Below, in pieces: positions 12,438 through 21,452 of a stretch of DNA of 64,000 nt. Location of the stretch: assembly GCA_038561985.1 (NCBI GenBank), contig CP073276.1, positions 496,001 through 560,000 of the forward strand, given 5' to 3'. Position numbers and translations under genes: made by a program. This stretch comes from Petrimonas sulfuriphila (GTDB lineage: Bacteria; Bacteroidota; Bacteroidia; Bacteroidales; Dysgonomonadaceae). Below the pieces are notes generated by a model, which was given only the letters and a program-made list of their open reading frames with translations, searched no databases and was not told the origin of the DNA. Every line of letters starts with the position of its first letter. The stretch's first letter is position 1.

Positions 12438-12995
12438 TCAAAACGTAACTTTCAGCGACAAGCCGGCAGAAGTGTTGGCCTGTCCCAGATAGTTGTGCGT
12501 ATCAATAAAAGGATTCAATTCGACTTTTACAGAACTCAAGTTCCCGCGAAGATCCTGAATATACATATTGTTTACTTTTGCCACCCTTACCGCATCGACA
12601 ATAGCCCATACATCGAGCGCGATGGTAGCAGCCAACCCGGTAAGCATTATCGCCACACCGGCAGGGTTTGTTTCATACTCCGTGAAAGATCCAAACTGGT
12701 TGTAGGTTGTAACTTCATCGTACGACATTAATGCTCCGGCAACAGTAATGCCTGACAGAGCTATTGAACCTCCTAAAAAAGCAAGGCCACGACCTGTTTC
12801 CCCACTAAGCATCTGTCCTAATCCCGGAATAAAGAAAGAGGCAAGCCCCATAACCGCGGGATTATTCGGATCTCCGGGTTGTGGCATGTACATTTTATAA
12901 TCGTATTTTTGTTTGTTGATTTTGTAGGTTTGCGCATGCGCATTAAAAGAAAAGCATCCGAAAAGGATTAATGCTGCAACAATTAATGATTTCAT
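12438..12995 (-). CDS. Conserved hypothetical exported or membrane protein
   Basis: A 185-residue protein of no recognised function. It has an N-terminal signal peptide (MKSLIVAALILFGCFSFNAHAQ), then a glycine-rich hydrophobic stretch (NPAVMGLASFFIPGLGQML and GRGLAFLGGSIALSG) and a second one near residues 110-135. The PGLGQ-type glycine motif resembles small Bacteroidetes membrane proteins of the TM2/DUF5683 type, but this is a weak likeness. The C-terminus (NTSAGLSLKVTF) ends with phenylalanine, as in outer membrane proteins. It converges with the second metallophosphoesterase. Confidence 0.6.
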   Translation of the reverse strand: MKSLIVAALILFGCFSFNAHAQTYKINKQKYDYKMYMPQPGDPNNPAVMGLASFFIPGLGQMLSGETGRGLAFLGGSIALSGITVAGALMSYDEVTTYNQFGSFTEYETNPAGVAIMLTGLAATIALDVWAIVDAVRVAKVNNMYIQDLRGNLSSVKVELNPFIDTHNYLGQANTSAGLSLKVTF

Positions 12996-13040
12996 AATAT
13001 CGATTTTTTTTAAAAATATGCTCTTTATTGTTTTAATCCG

Positions 13041-13883
13041 CTAAGACGGATAATTGATTTGTATGGATTGGATAATTCTTTCTGCTGCCTGTTCTGCAAC
13101 TTTATCGTCTCTTCTGCTTAAAACCATCACTTGCCAATAATTTAAATCCTTCACTATTCCTATATTTATAAAAGCAATGTGATATCCGTTCTGGGTATAT
13201 GTCCCTCGCTGAATAAATCCGGGAAGGTTACGGACAGAATAACTGTCTTCTGAATATACGAAGTTGGTAACTCCTTGCATACCCTTAACTTCGTTAACTG
13301 CACCGTCAGCAGCACCTTGCATATTCAGTTCGCCAATCTCGGCTGGATTGTATTTTGCCTCAATCACCCCTACCTTAAATTGATTGTCATTGGACGTTTC
13401 AAATGTTTCCATCTTCTCCAGCATTCTTTTTATATTCTCGGGCAACGGGGGTGGTGTCGAAGATTTCAGCTCCCAGGGTGTTTCAAGAGTTAACTGATAA
13501 GTTCCGTAGGTTTTCTTTACCCATTGTTCCGAGAGTACCTTTTCATCGGTTTTTTTGTTGTTCTTAAGTGCAGTGACAGCCGCACTACCAAGCCATGAAC
13601 CGACAGCCGCAAAAATTGTGGTTATTACTACGATAAGAATTTTCTCCTTCAGAGATCTCGATTTGAGTATCTTGCCTTTCTTTATCGGTATTGCGGGTGG
13701 CAATTGATCTTCTGTGAAACAGGCGTTTCGTTTAAAATCTTCAAATGTTCCGCCGGGATTTCTTCGCTGCCATTGGGTGAAATTATTGTCGAGCTTCTGT
13801 CCGCACGATGTACAGAATACCACATATTCCGATTTCATCTCGTTACGATTGCCGCAGTTGTTGCATTGTAGGTAGTGTATCAT
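13041..13883 (-). CDS. Zinc-ribbon membrane protein of unknown function
   Basis: A 280-residue protein beginning with a zinc ribbon (CNNCGNRN near residue 7, CTSCGQK near residue 29). A basic stretch and one transmembrane segment (about 90-110, ILIVVITTIFAAVGSWLGSA) follow. The remaining 170 residues look like an extracytoplasmic alpha/beta domain. The topology suggests a cytoplasmic zinc ribbon tethered to a periplasmic sensor or binding domain. No enzyme motif is visible. It lies 22 bp downstream of murF on the same strand and may be cotranscribed. Confidence 0.65.
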   Translation of the reverse strand: MIHYLQCNNCGNRNEMKSEYVVFCTSCGQKLDNNFTQWQRRNPGGTFEDFKRNACFTEDQLPPAIPIKKGKILKSRSLKEKILIVVITTIFAAVGSWLGSAAVTALKNNKKTDEKVLSEQWVKKTYGTYQLTLETPWELKSSTPPPLPENIKRMLEKMETFETSNDNQFKVGVIEAKYNPAEIGELNMQGAADGAVNEVKGMQGVTNFVYSEDSYSVRNLPGFIQRGTYTQNGYHIAFINIGIVKDLNYWQVMVLSRRDDKVAEQAAERIIQSIQINYPS

Positions 13884-13905
13884 GTCGTGTTTCTTCTTTA
13901 CAAAT

Positions 13906-15219
13906 TTACAAAAATGGTATAACTTTCTCCAGTTGGACCGAGTGTGACCCTTTTAGCAGGACATAATACCCGGCTAAAGGATGTCGTTCCAACTCCTCAA
14001 TCAATTGTTCCACTCGCTCAAAAACGAACGTGTTTTTCATTGTGATGCTCCCAGTTACTCCGTCGGTAAATACAGAACCAACCAGGTAAATTTTATCGAA
14101 TGACTGCCCGTGCAGATAGTCCAACATTTTCCTGTGTTCAACTTCGGCTATAGGTCCCAATTCTTTCATCTCACCCAAAATGACCGCCTTAGGTAAATCG
14201 GATTTGATTTTTGAGAAAAATTCAAGCATGGCTTTCATGCTTGTGGGGTTAGCATTGTAAGCATCAATAATAAGGTCGTTGTGCTGAGTACGTTCAAATT
14301 GCGAACGGTTGTTTTTAGGCTCGTAAGCTTCGAGGGCGCTACTGATAAGCTCGGCATTGATGCCAAAATATTTACCTATGGCTGCAGCAGCCAGGGCATT
14401 ATCGAGGTTATACTCTCCCACGAGATGAGTTTTCACACGGTGAGGGTGTTCAAAAAAATTCCAATCGAAATGCAAGAATGGTGTTTCAGCCGACAATGTA
14501 CCCGACACAAACAAGCCAGGGTTATCACGTCCGTACAAAATCCTGTCCATTCCTTCCGATTTTTCGCTCAACGTTGAATTATCTTTGTTCACAAACACCT
14601 TGCCTTCGTGTTCACGGATAAAATCGTAAAGTTCGCATTTGGTCTTGATTACATTTTCCAACGACCCGAATCCTTCAATGTGGGCTTTTCCGATGTTGGT
14701 GATCAATCCGATATTGGGTTCGGCGATCTCACATAATTCACGGATTTCGCCTGGATGATTGGCGCCCATCTCAATGACACCAATTTCGTGCGACTTATTT
14801 ATCGACAATAATGTGAGAGGCACACCGATGTGGTTATTGAAGTTTCCCTGGGTAAAAGCAACCTTAAACTCCTTGGAAAGGATGGTGGCAATCAACTCCT
14901 TCGTGGTCGTCTTTCCGTTTGTGCCCGTAATACCCACAATGGTTATCTTTAGCTTCTTCCGGTGAAAATTGGCCAACTTTTGCAAAGTTTCCAGTACATT
15001 TTCCACCACAATTACGCGAGGGTTTTCTGGTTTGTCATTTTCCCACTCATCTACAACGGCGTAAGCACAGCCTTTTTCAATGGCACTTTCGGCAAATTGG
15101 TTGCCGTTAAAGCGCTCACCTTTGAGTGCAAAGAAAATAGAATCGTGCGGACAAACCCGGGAATCGGTAGTAACTACCGGATGTTTTTTATAGATTTCGT
15201 ATAATGCGGAAATTTCCAT
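13906..15219 (-). CDS. murF: UDP-N-acetylmuramoyl-tripeptide--D-alanyl-D-alanine ligase MurF
   Basis: MurF adds D-Ala-D-Ala to the UDP-MurNAc tripeptide, the last cytoplasmic step of peptidoglycan precursor synthesis. The protein is 437 residues from the ATG at 15219 (MEISALYEIYKKHP). It has the Mur ligase P-loop (GITGTNGKTTTKE) near residue 103, then GVIEMGANHPGEI, and the C-terminal Mur domain with DAYNANPTSMKAML. An upstream in-frame ATG at 15270 would overlap the end of the preceding gene and lacks homology. The start chosen leaves a 16 bp gap. Its isolation from a dcw cluster is usual for Bacteroidetes. Confidence 0.93.
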   Translation of the reverse strand: MEISALYEIYKKHPVVTTDSRVCPHDSIFFALKGERFNGNQFAESAIEKGCAYAVVDEWENDKPENPRVIVVENVLETLQKLANFHRKKLKITIVGITGTNGKTTTKELIATILSKEFKVAFTQGNFNNHIGVPLTLLSINKSHEIGVIEMGANHPGEIRELCEIAEPNIGLITNIGKAHIEGFGSLENVIKTKCELYDFIREHEGKVFVNKDNSTLSEKSEGMDRILYGRDNPGLFVSGTLSAETPFLHFDWNFFEHPHRVKTHLVGEYNLDNALAAAAIGKYFGINAELISSALEAYEPKNNRSQFERTQHNDLIIDAYNANPTSMKAMLEFFSKIKSDLPKAVILGEMKELGPIAEVEHRKMLDYLHGQSFDKIYLVGSVFTDGVTGSITMKNTFVFERVEQLIEELERHPLAGYYVLLKGSHSVQLEKVIPFL

Positions 15220-15235
15220 AATGTTCCTTCTGAAC

Positions 15236-16402
15236 TTATATTTTTTTCGCCGTCTCTTTTGGGAGTGCATCTTTGTGAATAACGATGCTCAACGTTTTGT
15301 AACGAACAAAAGCTTCCGACGCATACCACACTCCATCGTAGGGCCCTGTTTTTCCCCACGAATTTTTCACCAGGTAATATTTGTTGCCGTTCTGATCGTT
15401 AGCAATGCCGTAAATATGCATGCCGTGATCGTCTGTAGTCTGATAGTTATCGTACGCCAACTGTCGCATTTCCTGCGTGATATTTTTTTCTTTCAGCACT
15501 TCAGAGCCCACCTTTCCGGCAATGGTTGAGCGTCTCTCACGTTCCGGCAAACCCAGCCATTTTGCCTGATCGGTCCCGGCATTTTCTGCTGCATTTTCAT
15601 CAGGCACAATGGCTATACCCTGACGCGAAAACCCGCCTTCGCTCACATCCGATGCCCAGGCAACCGTATAACCCTTCATAATGGCATTATCGATGGCCGC
15701 CATCATTTCATCCACCGGCAGATTGTATGAATTTGCCCAACGCCAGTTGTCGGGCACTTCAAGGGGAAAAGATGCATAAAACGGATGATGCGTGAATGAA
15801 GTTATTGAAATGTAATCGTTCTGATCCAGCCCTAGAAAGTCTTTGAACGATTGCGGTGTGTAGGTCTTCCCGTTATAAGTGAACGAAGCGGGTTTTTCTT
15901 TCAGATAAGCATCCAGGATACCGCAAAATCCTTTGTTCCATACTGTTGAAACAGTATTGTTTCCGATGATTCCTTTCATATAACTACTCAATACCTTGTC
16001 CATTTCACCGTGGTCGTGGCGTTCCGCTCTGTCGATCAAACCGGTATAAGCATCATCGGGAACAATTCCGTATTCATCGAGCGTTTCTATCACATCGGCA
16101 AACGATCCACCGGGTGCAAAATTCAGGTGTCCGTGTGTCCGTACATACTTCTCGGCTTTGTCTTCGTAGTTTCTTCTTACGATATACATCTCCGAGAGGT
16201 CGAATGTACCTTTTCCTTTCCGCAATAGTTCAGATTCCAGGAAGCTCACTCCCGAAAAGCTCCAGCAGGTGCTTGTGCTTGCCTGATTTTTTACCGATGT
16301 TATAGGGTTTTCTTTAACTACAGTAAATGTGTAAACTGATTTTTGGGAGAAAAGAGAAACCGAAATAAAAAGAGCAACAACAATTAAAGTTAACTTATGC
16401 AT
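15236..16402 (-). CDS. C1-family cysteine aminopeptidase (bleomycin hydrolase/PepC type), exported
   Basis: A papain-fold peptidase of 388 residues. The catalytic cysteine is in VKNQASTSTCWSF with its oxyanion glutamine, the histidine is in DDHGMHIYGI and the asparagine in YYLVKNSWG. The insertion pattern matches PepC/bleomycin hydrolase aminopeptidases. The ATG at 16402 gives a signal peptide (MHKLTLIVVALFISVSLFSQ), unlike cytoplasmic PepC, so it probably acts in the periplasm or outside. An upstream ATG at 16438 falls inside the promoter element. It probably trims peptides for uptake; murF follows after 16 bp. Confidence 0.87.
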   Translation of the reverse strand: MHKLTLIVVALFISVSLFSQKSVYTFTVVKENPITSVKNQASTSTCWSFSGVSFLESELLRKGKGTFDLSEMYIVRRNYEDKAEKYVRTHGHLNFAPGGSFADVIETLDEYGIVPDDAYTGLIDRAERHDHGEMDKVLSSYMKGIIGNNTVSTVWNKGFCGILDAYLKEKPASFTYNGKTYTPQSFKDFLGLDQNDYISITSFTHHPFYASFPLEVPDNWRWANSYNLPVDEMMAAIDNAIMKGYTVAWASDVSEGGFSRQGIAIVPDENAAENAGTDQAKWLGLPERERRSTIAGKVGSEVLKEKNITQEMRQLAYDNYQTTDDHGMHIYGIANDQNGNKYYLVKNSWGKTGPYDGVWYASEAFVRYKTLSIVIHKDALPKETAKKI

Positions 16403-16435
16403 ACGACAATTTTTTGGGTTGTAATATTTAATGTA

Positions 16436-16443
16436 CAAAGTTA
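16436..16443 (-). promoter_or_regulatory. Promoter -7 element of the C1 peptidase-murF unit
   Basis: Minus-strand TAACTTTG, an exact TAnnTTTG match, 33 bp upstream of the ATG at 16402. No clear -33 element seen. Confidence 0.5.
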
Positions 16444-16507
16444 ACTTAAAAAGAGAGATGGGGCTTTATTTTTGGGGCAATAAATAGCTAAAAAAGCAAA
16501 AAAAACG

Positions 16508-16515
16508 TACCTTTG
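16508..16515 (+). promoter_or_regulatory. Promoter -7 element before the 16541 gene
   Basis: TACCTTTG, an exact TAnnTTTG match, 25 bp before the ATG at 16541. It would serve the small membrane protein and the RNase H gene behind it. Confidence 0.5.
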
Positions 16516-16540
16516 GCGAAGAATCGAAAACTGAATTTAT

Positions 16541-16990
16541 ATGAACGACCTACAACCCAAAAAGAGAAGAAGCAGGAAATGGTTCGGACGGTTTATCGGA
16601 ATCATCCTGATTGCGTTCACCATATTTGTATATGTGCGTTATTATTATGTTTTTGGCACGGGCGTTAAATCAGGTGAATTGAATTACCTGGTATATAAAG
16701 GGGTGATTTTCAAGACATACGAAGGGAAACTTATCCAGACCGGATTCAGGGCAGACAAACCGGGAGGACTACAATCCAACCAATTCGATTTTTCGGTAGA
16801 AAACAAGGAGATCGCCGAAAAGTTGATGCTCTCAAGTGGGAAGAACGTACAACTGCATTACAAGGAATTTTTTGCACCCATCCCCTGGCGCGGCTACACG
16901 AAGTTCATAGTTGACAGCATCATTTCCATCGAAGATCCCCACCCCGATCTCCAGCATGAGATTGCACCGTATGTTTTAGACACGATGTAA
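16541..16990 (+). CDS. Small single-pass membrane protein, unknown function
   Basis: A 149-residue protein with a very basic N-terminus (KKRRSRKWFGR), one transmembrane helix (about 18-38) and a soluble domain of about 110 residues that would face the periplasm. No known motif was recognised, although similar proteins occur next to RNase H genes in Bacteroidales. It lies 7 bp before the RNase H gene and is clearly in the same transcript. Confidence 0.6.
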   Translation: MNDLQPKKRRSRKWFGRFIGIILIAFTIFVYVRYYYVFGTGVKSGELNYLVYKGVIFKTYEGKLIQTGFRADKPGGLQSNQFDFSVENKEIAEKLMLSSGKNVQLHYKEFFAPIPWRGYTKFIVDSIISIEDPHPDLQHEIAPYVLDTM

Positions 16991-16997
16991 CGAGGTA

Positions 16998-17621
16998 ATG
17001 GCTAAAAAGAAATTCTATGTAGTTTGGCAGGGTGTTCAGCCGGGAATTTACTCGTCGTGGGACGAGTGCAAGGCACAGGTGACGGGTTTTGAACAGGCCC
17101 GGTACAAATCATTTGAAACGAAGGAAGAAGCAGATGCGGCTTTCAACGACAATCCCTGGAAGCACATCGGAAAAACAGGCCCCAAAAACCGGAAAATAGC
17201 CACGTCTCAAGAAAAGTATCTTACGGAAAGTATCGCGGTGGATGCTGCCTGCAGTGGAAATCCCGGATTAATGGAATACCGGGGTGTTTTTGTCGCAGAC
17301 GGAGTTGAGATTTTTCACGTTGGACCCCTGAAAGACGGCACCAACAATATCGGCGAGTTTTTAGCTATCGTTCACGCACTGGCATTGTTGAAACATAAAA
17401 ACAGCAAACTGCCGATTTATTCCGATAGCGTGAATGCCATGAAGTGGGTGGTCAGAAAAAAGTGCAACACCAAGTTAGAAAAAACCAAGCATAACCAACC
17501 CATTTTCGAGCTTATCACCCGGGCCGAGAAGTGGTTATCGGAAAACACGTATGAAAACCCGGTTATCAAATGGGAAACCAACAACTGGGGGGAAATTCCG
17601 GCAGATTTTGGAAGAAAATAA
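16998..17621 (+). CDS. Ribonuclease H with N-terminal RNA/DNA-hybrid binding domain
   Basis: A type 1 RNase H that cuts RNA in RNA-DNA hybrids. Residues 1-48 form the hybrid-binding (viroplasmin-like) domain with FYVVWQGVQPGIYSSWDECK and a KSF block, as in eukaryotic RNase H1. The catalytic domain follows with acidic residues in AVDAACSGNPG, NNIGEFLAIVHAL and IYSDSVNAMKW, and an aspartate near the C-terminus (PADFG). The length of 207 residues is normal for the two-domain form. It may resolve R-loops or remove primers. Confidence 0.88.
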   Translation: MAKKKFYVVWQGVQPGIYSSWDECKAQVTGFEQARYKSFETKEEADAAFNDNPWKHIGKTGPKNRKIATSQEKYLTESIAVDAACSGNPGLMEYRGVFVADGVEIFHVGPLKDGTNNIGEFLAIVHALALLKHKNSKLPIYSDSVNAMKWVVRKKCNTKLEKTKHNQPIFELITRAEKWLSENTYENPVIKWETNNWGEIPADFGRK

Positions 17622-17649
17622 TCCAGCCAGCCAGCCGCCTCATCACCCG

Positions 17650-18354
17650 TCAATCCTCCTCTTCTTCCTCTTCTTCCGGATCAAAAGGCTTGGGCGCTTT
17701 TAGCGTTGGGAAAATACGGTGTATATTTTGTGCAATTTTTTCGGCAAACTCTTCGAGCTCCATATTCACTGCCTGGGCAGCCTGAGCATACACGTCACGG
17801 ATATCCATAAAATCCTCATCGGTTTCGCAAAAAAGGCTTTCGATGGGAATAAGCTCCATAGATTCCACATTTATATCGTCACCTACTGAAAAGTAGAAAC
17901 CTTCCCGAACCAGTCGCTTGGTCAGTTCCGGTTTACCCCGGTATCCGTGCAAAATCCACGGTTGGGCGGGGTTGGCTTCGTCGCGCACACGTAACAACTC
18001 TTCCCACGCTTTCACACAATGGATAATCAGCGGCTTTTCCAATTTTTCCGATAAGACGATGTGTTCCTTGAACACAGGGATCTGAACATCGAAGGAAGGG
18101 CCTTTCAGTTTATCCAAACCGGTTTCGCCGATGGCAACTATGCGTGGGTCTCCCACAATTTCTTTCAAGTAAATCATCTGATTTTCGCTGTCTTCGGAAT
18201 ACCAGGGATGGATTCCACAGGAAAAAGCATGGCGGTCGTTCGTTTCTTTGGCTACTTCAAACTCAAGGGGGTACACATCGAGGATACACGAGTGATAGGG
18301 ATCATCGGTGTCCTCCAAAAGAATCTGGTGGGTGTGGACGTCGTATAGTTCCAT
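17650..18354 (-). CDS. TatD-family metal-dependent hydrolase
   Basis: A 234-residue TIM-barrel hydrolase of the TatD type, some of which are DNases. Visible motifs are DVHTHQ (metal-binding HxH) at residues 6-9, GIHPWY, AIGETGLDKLKG (metal-binding glutamate), LIIHCVKAWEELL and ILHGYRGKPEL. It is shorter than E. coli TatD (about 260), and the late aspartate lies in an altered context (FCETDEDFMDI). The C-terminus ends in a run of glutamates encoded by an imprecise CTC/CTT repeat on the plus strand. It is transcribed with yidD and rnpA, 9 bp downstream of yidD. Confidence 0.82.
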   Translation of the reverse strand: MELYDVHTHQILLEDTDDPYHSCILDVYPLEFEVAKETNDRHAFSCGIHPWYSEDSENQMIYLKEIVGDPRIVAIGETGLDKLKGPSFDVQIPVFKEHIVLSEKLEKPLIIHCVKAWEELLRVRDEANPAQPWILHGYRGKPELTKRLVREGFYFSVGDDINVESMELIPIESLFCETDEDFMDIRDVYAQAAQAVNMELEEFAEKIAQNIHRIFPTLKAPKPFDPEEEEEEED

Positions 18355-18363
18355 ATAAATTGT

Positions 18364-18639
18364 TTACTCTGCTTTCGGTTTGTCTTGCTGCTTTTTAGCC
18401 CTGGGTTCCGGCACCGGGTCATATCCCGATCCGCCCCATGGATTACAGCTTAAAATGCGTTTTGCAGACAAATACGTTCCTTTAAAAGGCCCGTGTTTTT
18501 TAAGCGCGTCTATGGTGTATTGCGAGCAAGTGGGCGTATACCGGCAACTGGGCGGCAAGAGTGGCGAAATGGCATACCGGTAAAAATAAACTGGTGCGAG
18601 AAGCAGGTGTGTAAGCATATTTTTTAAGAACTTCAGCAT
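18364..18639 (-). CDS. yidD: Membrane protein insertion efficiency factor YidD
   Basis: YidD is a small membrane-associated protein that supports YidC-dependent insertion. This 91-residue copy has the family core: [31 protein letters not shown], then [13 protein letters not shown], with the conserved cysteines. The C-terminus is lysine-rich. It overlaps the end of rnpA by 7 bp, the classic rnpA-yidD arrangement, although yidC itself is not next to it here. Confidence 0.92.
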   Translation of the reverse strand: MLKFLKNMLTHLLLAPVYFYRYAISPLLPPSCRYTPTCSQYTIDALKKHGPFKGTYLSAKRILSCNPWGGSGYDPVPEPRAKKQQDKPKAE

Positions 18640-19043
18640 TCTTCCTTTTCCTCTTTTAGTTTATTCGATATCTCCCGCAGGGACCTGCACACGCTTTTTT
18701 CCACCTTGTCATAACCGGAAATTTCGTCTTTCACGTAAACAAATGCTATGTCAACCCGATGATTTTCCGTCAACAAATGGGATAGAAGCAAGCCTTTGTT
18801 TACCCGGTAAGCTTCTCTCACCAATCTTTTCATCCGATTGCGAGCTGTTGCCCGTTTCAATCTCTTTTTGGGTATACTTATCAGGACGGAAACAGTTTCT
18901 GGGGCAATACACTCGTATTCATAAAAGACCACCTTAAATGGATATACAAGAAAGGACCTGCCACGAGCAAAAAGAATTGAAATCCTTTTATTGCCGGTTA
19001 CACGTTCCTCTTTTTTGAAAGTAAAACGTTGTCCTTCAACCAT
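18633..19043 (-). CDS. rnpA: Ribonuclease P protein component RnpA
   Basis: RnpA is the protein subunit of RNase P, which matures the 5' ends of tRNAs. It shows the family start [10 protein letters not shown] and the RNR-type basic helix ([22 protein letters not shown]), whose basic residues bind the RNA. An ATG at 19070 is in frame, but the promoter -7 element lies only 10 bp upstream of it. The ATG at 19043 ([11 protein letters not shown]) fits the family better and gives 136 residues. The gene overlaps yidD by 7 bp. Confidence 0.9.
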   Translation of the reverse strand: MVEGQRFTFKKEERVTGNKRISILFARGRSFLVYPFKVVFYEYECIAPETVSVLISIPKKRLKRATARNRMKRLVREAYRVNKGLLLSHLLTENHRVDIAFVYVKDEISGYDKVEKSVCRSLREISNKLKEEKEEC

Positions 19044-19079
19044 AGATAACAGCATTTCCTCCGAAAGCAATTATTGTTA

Positions 19080-19087
19080 CAAAGATA
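19080..19087 (-). promoter_or_regulatory. Promoter -7 element of rnpA-yidD-tatD
   Basis: Minus-strand TATCTTTG, an exact TAnnTTTG match, in the 134 bp gap between hemD and rnpA. It separates the rnpA unit from the hemD genes upstream. Confidence 0.5.
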
Positions 19088-19177
19088 GTTGTTTTTTGCA
19101 ATTGATTGTATTGCTAAGGAAATAAAAAAATAGAAATTTAGCCTGTAGTTTAATTGTCCGACAGGCCAATCTAAAAA

Positions 19178-19942
19178 TCAGGCGTGTTTTTTGTGATTTT
19201 CTTTCAGAAAAGCGTCAAGCGCCATACTCATCGACGGATATTCCGGCGTAGGAGCTTCACAATCGAGCCGTAACCCTTCGTCTAAGATAGCTTTTGCAGT
19301 GGTCGCACCAAAACAACCAATACTCATATCACCCTGTTTAAAATCGGGAAAATTTTTCAATAAAGATTGTACACCGATGGGGCTAAAGAAGACAATCATA
19401 TCGGTGTCGAGCACTTCACCTTCCTCATAATCATTACTCACCGTACGATACATAATACTTGGAGTAAACTTCAGCTTTTTTGAAGTCAGGTAATTCAGCA
19501 CCTCTTCATTATGCTCTTCTGGAACCGGGACAAGCAGATTTTCCTTTGAGTGTTTGGTAAAAGCGGTGTTCAACCCTTCTATTTTTCCCGTCTGACTGAA
19601 AAATATTTTTCTTTTTCGATAAACAATGTATTTTTGCAGGTAAAGCGCCACGGTTTCGGATATACAAAAATACTTCATCGATTCAGGCATGGTTATTTTT
19701 TGCTCCTCGCAAAGGGAGAAGAAATTATCTACTGCCGTACGCGAGGTCATGACAATACCCGTGAAATCGAGTATGTTTATACGTTGATGACGAAATTCCT
19801 TCAGGGATACTCTCTCCACTTTTATAAAAGGCCTGAATTGGAATTCCACATGAAATTTTTCTCCCAATTCGAAATAAGGAGACTTTCCGTTACTGGGTTG
19901 AGGTTGTGATATAAGGACTCTTTTTACTTTGCGTACAGCCAT
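19178..19942 (-). CDS. hemD: Uroporphyrinogen-III synthase HemD
   Basis: HemD closes and flips the tetrapyrrole ring to form uroporphyrinogen III. The family is poorly conserved in sequence. This 254-residue protein matches the Bacteroidetes form with its two alternating domains, opening KRVLISQPQPS, with the inter-domain region around FTGIVMTSRTAVDNFF and the later DMIVFFSPIGVQSLLKNF and IGCFGATTAKAILDEG. It lies 6 bp downstream of the DUF4271 gene, a pairing often seen in this phylum. Other tetrapyrrole genes are not in the window. Confidence 0.87.
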   Translation of the reverse strand: MAVRKVKRVLISQPQPSNGKSPYFELGEKFHVEFQFRPFIKVERVSLKEFRHQRINILDFTGIVMTSRTAVDNFFSLCEEQKITMPESMKYFCISETVALYLQKYIVYRKRKIFFSQTGKIEGLNTAFTKHSKENLLVPVPEEHNEEVLNYLTSKKLKFTPSIMYRTVSNDYEEGEVLDTDMIVFFSPIGVQSLLKNFPDFKQGDMSIGCFGATTAKAILDEGLRLDCEAPTPEYPSMSMALDAFLKENHKKHA

Positions 19943-19948
19943 AACGAA

Positions 19949-20812
19949 TTAATTACCTGCGATATTTACTAAAGAAACCACCCCCTTGTAAAGCAGAAAA
20001 AAAGGGACGATTTCAATGGCGCAAAGGTACAAAAAATAATTAAGCAAACCCACTTTGTTTTTAGCAAAAACATTTAACAGATTCCAGAAAACCACCATCA
20101 TTATAATAAAAAAAATTATAATTAGTAAAAAAAGAGCTATTTTTGCATACCCCGGCACAAACACTAAGAACATTGCCGGAATAAAAATAAGCACTCCCAT
20201 TAGTTCAACTACCCTGAAATACTTTTCTGTCCACTCACTTATACCCCATTCAATAAAAATATAACCTATCAACTTGTATACTAAATATTTTATACTGAGA
20301 AAAAGCAGAATACCGAGAAAAACAGCCAGAAAGACCAACACCATGTTTTTAACGGATAAGCCGGAAATACCTTTATCCCAAAAAAAAGTAAAAAAAACGA
20401 CAGTTAAAATCAGGATGGTTTGAAAAATCAAAAAAAACTCGCTCCAGATTCCGGTTGTAGTAATCTCTTCCTTAAAGATTGTCCGTCTTCGCATTCCTCC
20501 CGAAAAGATATTTCTGAAGTTAGCCACCAACGTAAGGCCTTCTCTGTTAAACCAGAAAGCAACAATAACAAAACAGAATGTAAAGAAGAGAAAAAAAACG
20601 CTATGAACGGTTTGAGAAAAGGGAAGAAGCGCTCCGGAAAATCCCTCCGGCATTTGCCCCGATGAAACCGAGAAAGTAGAACTGTCGACATTAAAAAAAA
20701 GCCCGGTGTTATCTGTAGGAATATACTCAAACGACAAAAATCCGACCCGAATTGAATCGGATGATTGTCCAATAACGTCATCTACCGGTATTTGGGGAAT
20801 TCTTTCGGGCAC
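19949..20812 (-). CDS. DUF4271 membrane protein
   Basis: A 287-residue membrane protein starting with GTG at 20812. The first 65 residues are polar and probably extracytoplasmic. About seven hydrophobic helices follow (around 66-85, 122-142, 155-175, 205-225, 228-250, 262-285). The family is confined to Bacteroidetes and often sits beside hemD, as here (6 bp apart), but its function is not known. The close spacing suggests cotranslation with hemD. Confidence 0.78.
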   Translation of the reverse strand: MPERIPQIPVDDVIGQSSDSIRVGFLSFEYIPTDNTGLFFNVDSSTFSVSSGQMPEGFSGALLPFSQTVHSVFFLFFTFCFVIVAFWFNREGLTLVANFRNIFSGGMRRRTIFKEEITTTGIWSEFFLIFQTILILTVVFFTFFWDKGISGLSVKNMVLVFLAVFLGILLFLSIKYLVYKLIGYIFIEWGISEWTEKYFRVVELMGVLIFIPAMFLVFVPGYAKIALFLLIIIFFIIMMVVFWNLLNVFAKNKVGLLNYFLYLCAIEIVPFFLLYKGVVSLVNIAGN

Positions 20813-20834
20813 ACCTTACAAATTTTCAACAAAA

Positions 20835-21446
20835 TTACAATTCTTTTTTGTCATATTTGGTAAAAGAGGGGTTCCATGTCTCACCATTTTGCAGGTAATC
20901 AATCGCTTTTTCCGGAGAGTCAACAACCTGCCATAAATTACGATAATTGTGATGAAGAAATTTTTCGCAGATCATTTTATCAAACATCGCCAGTAAAGGA
21001 TCGTAATAACCGTTTATATTGAGAATAACAACTGCATTTTTGTAGAGTCCCAACTGCTTCCACGTGAGAATCTCCGCTAACTCTTCCAATGTCCCGAATC
21101 CGCCTGGCAGCGCAACGGCAGCATCGGATTGCTTAGCCATCAAAAATTTACGCTCGTGCATCGATTCGGTAACAACCAGCTCCGATAACTGAGGATGGCA
21201 CCACCCCGAATCGATCATAAATTGTGGAATAATCCCTTTTACTTTTCCCCCGTTCTCCAGCACACTATCGTTTACTGCCCCCATCAATCCCTGTTTTCCA
21301 CCACCGGTTATACACGTGATGTCGTTATTTGCCAAGACTTTTCCCAATTGCCGGGCAATATCGAAATACGCTTCTCCAATGTGAGGGCTCGAAGCGCAGT
21401 AAACAACCACCTCTCTGATATTTTTTTCAGATAAATTCCGTTTCAT
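20835..21446 (-). CDS. LOG-family protein (TIGR00730)
   Basis: A 203-residue LOG-type protein, a Rossmann-fold family whose characterised members release the base from cytokinin-type or other nucleoside monophosphates. It has the signature PGGFGTLEELAEILTW and the earlier GGGKQGLMGAV phosphate-binding loop. In bacteria the physiological substrate is often uncertain; general nucleotide monophosphate glycosylase activity is likely. It lies 6 bp after metK, so it is probably under the same SAM-responsive leader. Confidence 0.88.
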   Translation of the reverse strand: MKRNLSEKNIREVVVYCASSPHIGEAYFDIARQLGKVLANNDITCITGGGKQGLMGAVNDSVLENGGKVKGIIPQFMIDSGWCHPQLSELVVTESMHERKFLMAKQSDAAVALPGGFGTLEELAEILTWKQLGLYKNAVVILNINGYYDPLLAMFDKMICEKFLHHNYRNLWQVVDSPEKAIDYLQNGETWNPSFTKYDKKEL

Positions 21447-21452
21447 TTTTTA

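Noticed and set aside
17655-17685. CTC/CTT repeat at the end of the TatD gene as a microsatellite or CRISPR-like array.
   Set aside because: It simply encodes a glutamate-rich C-terminus on the minus strand.
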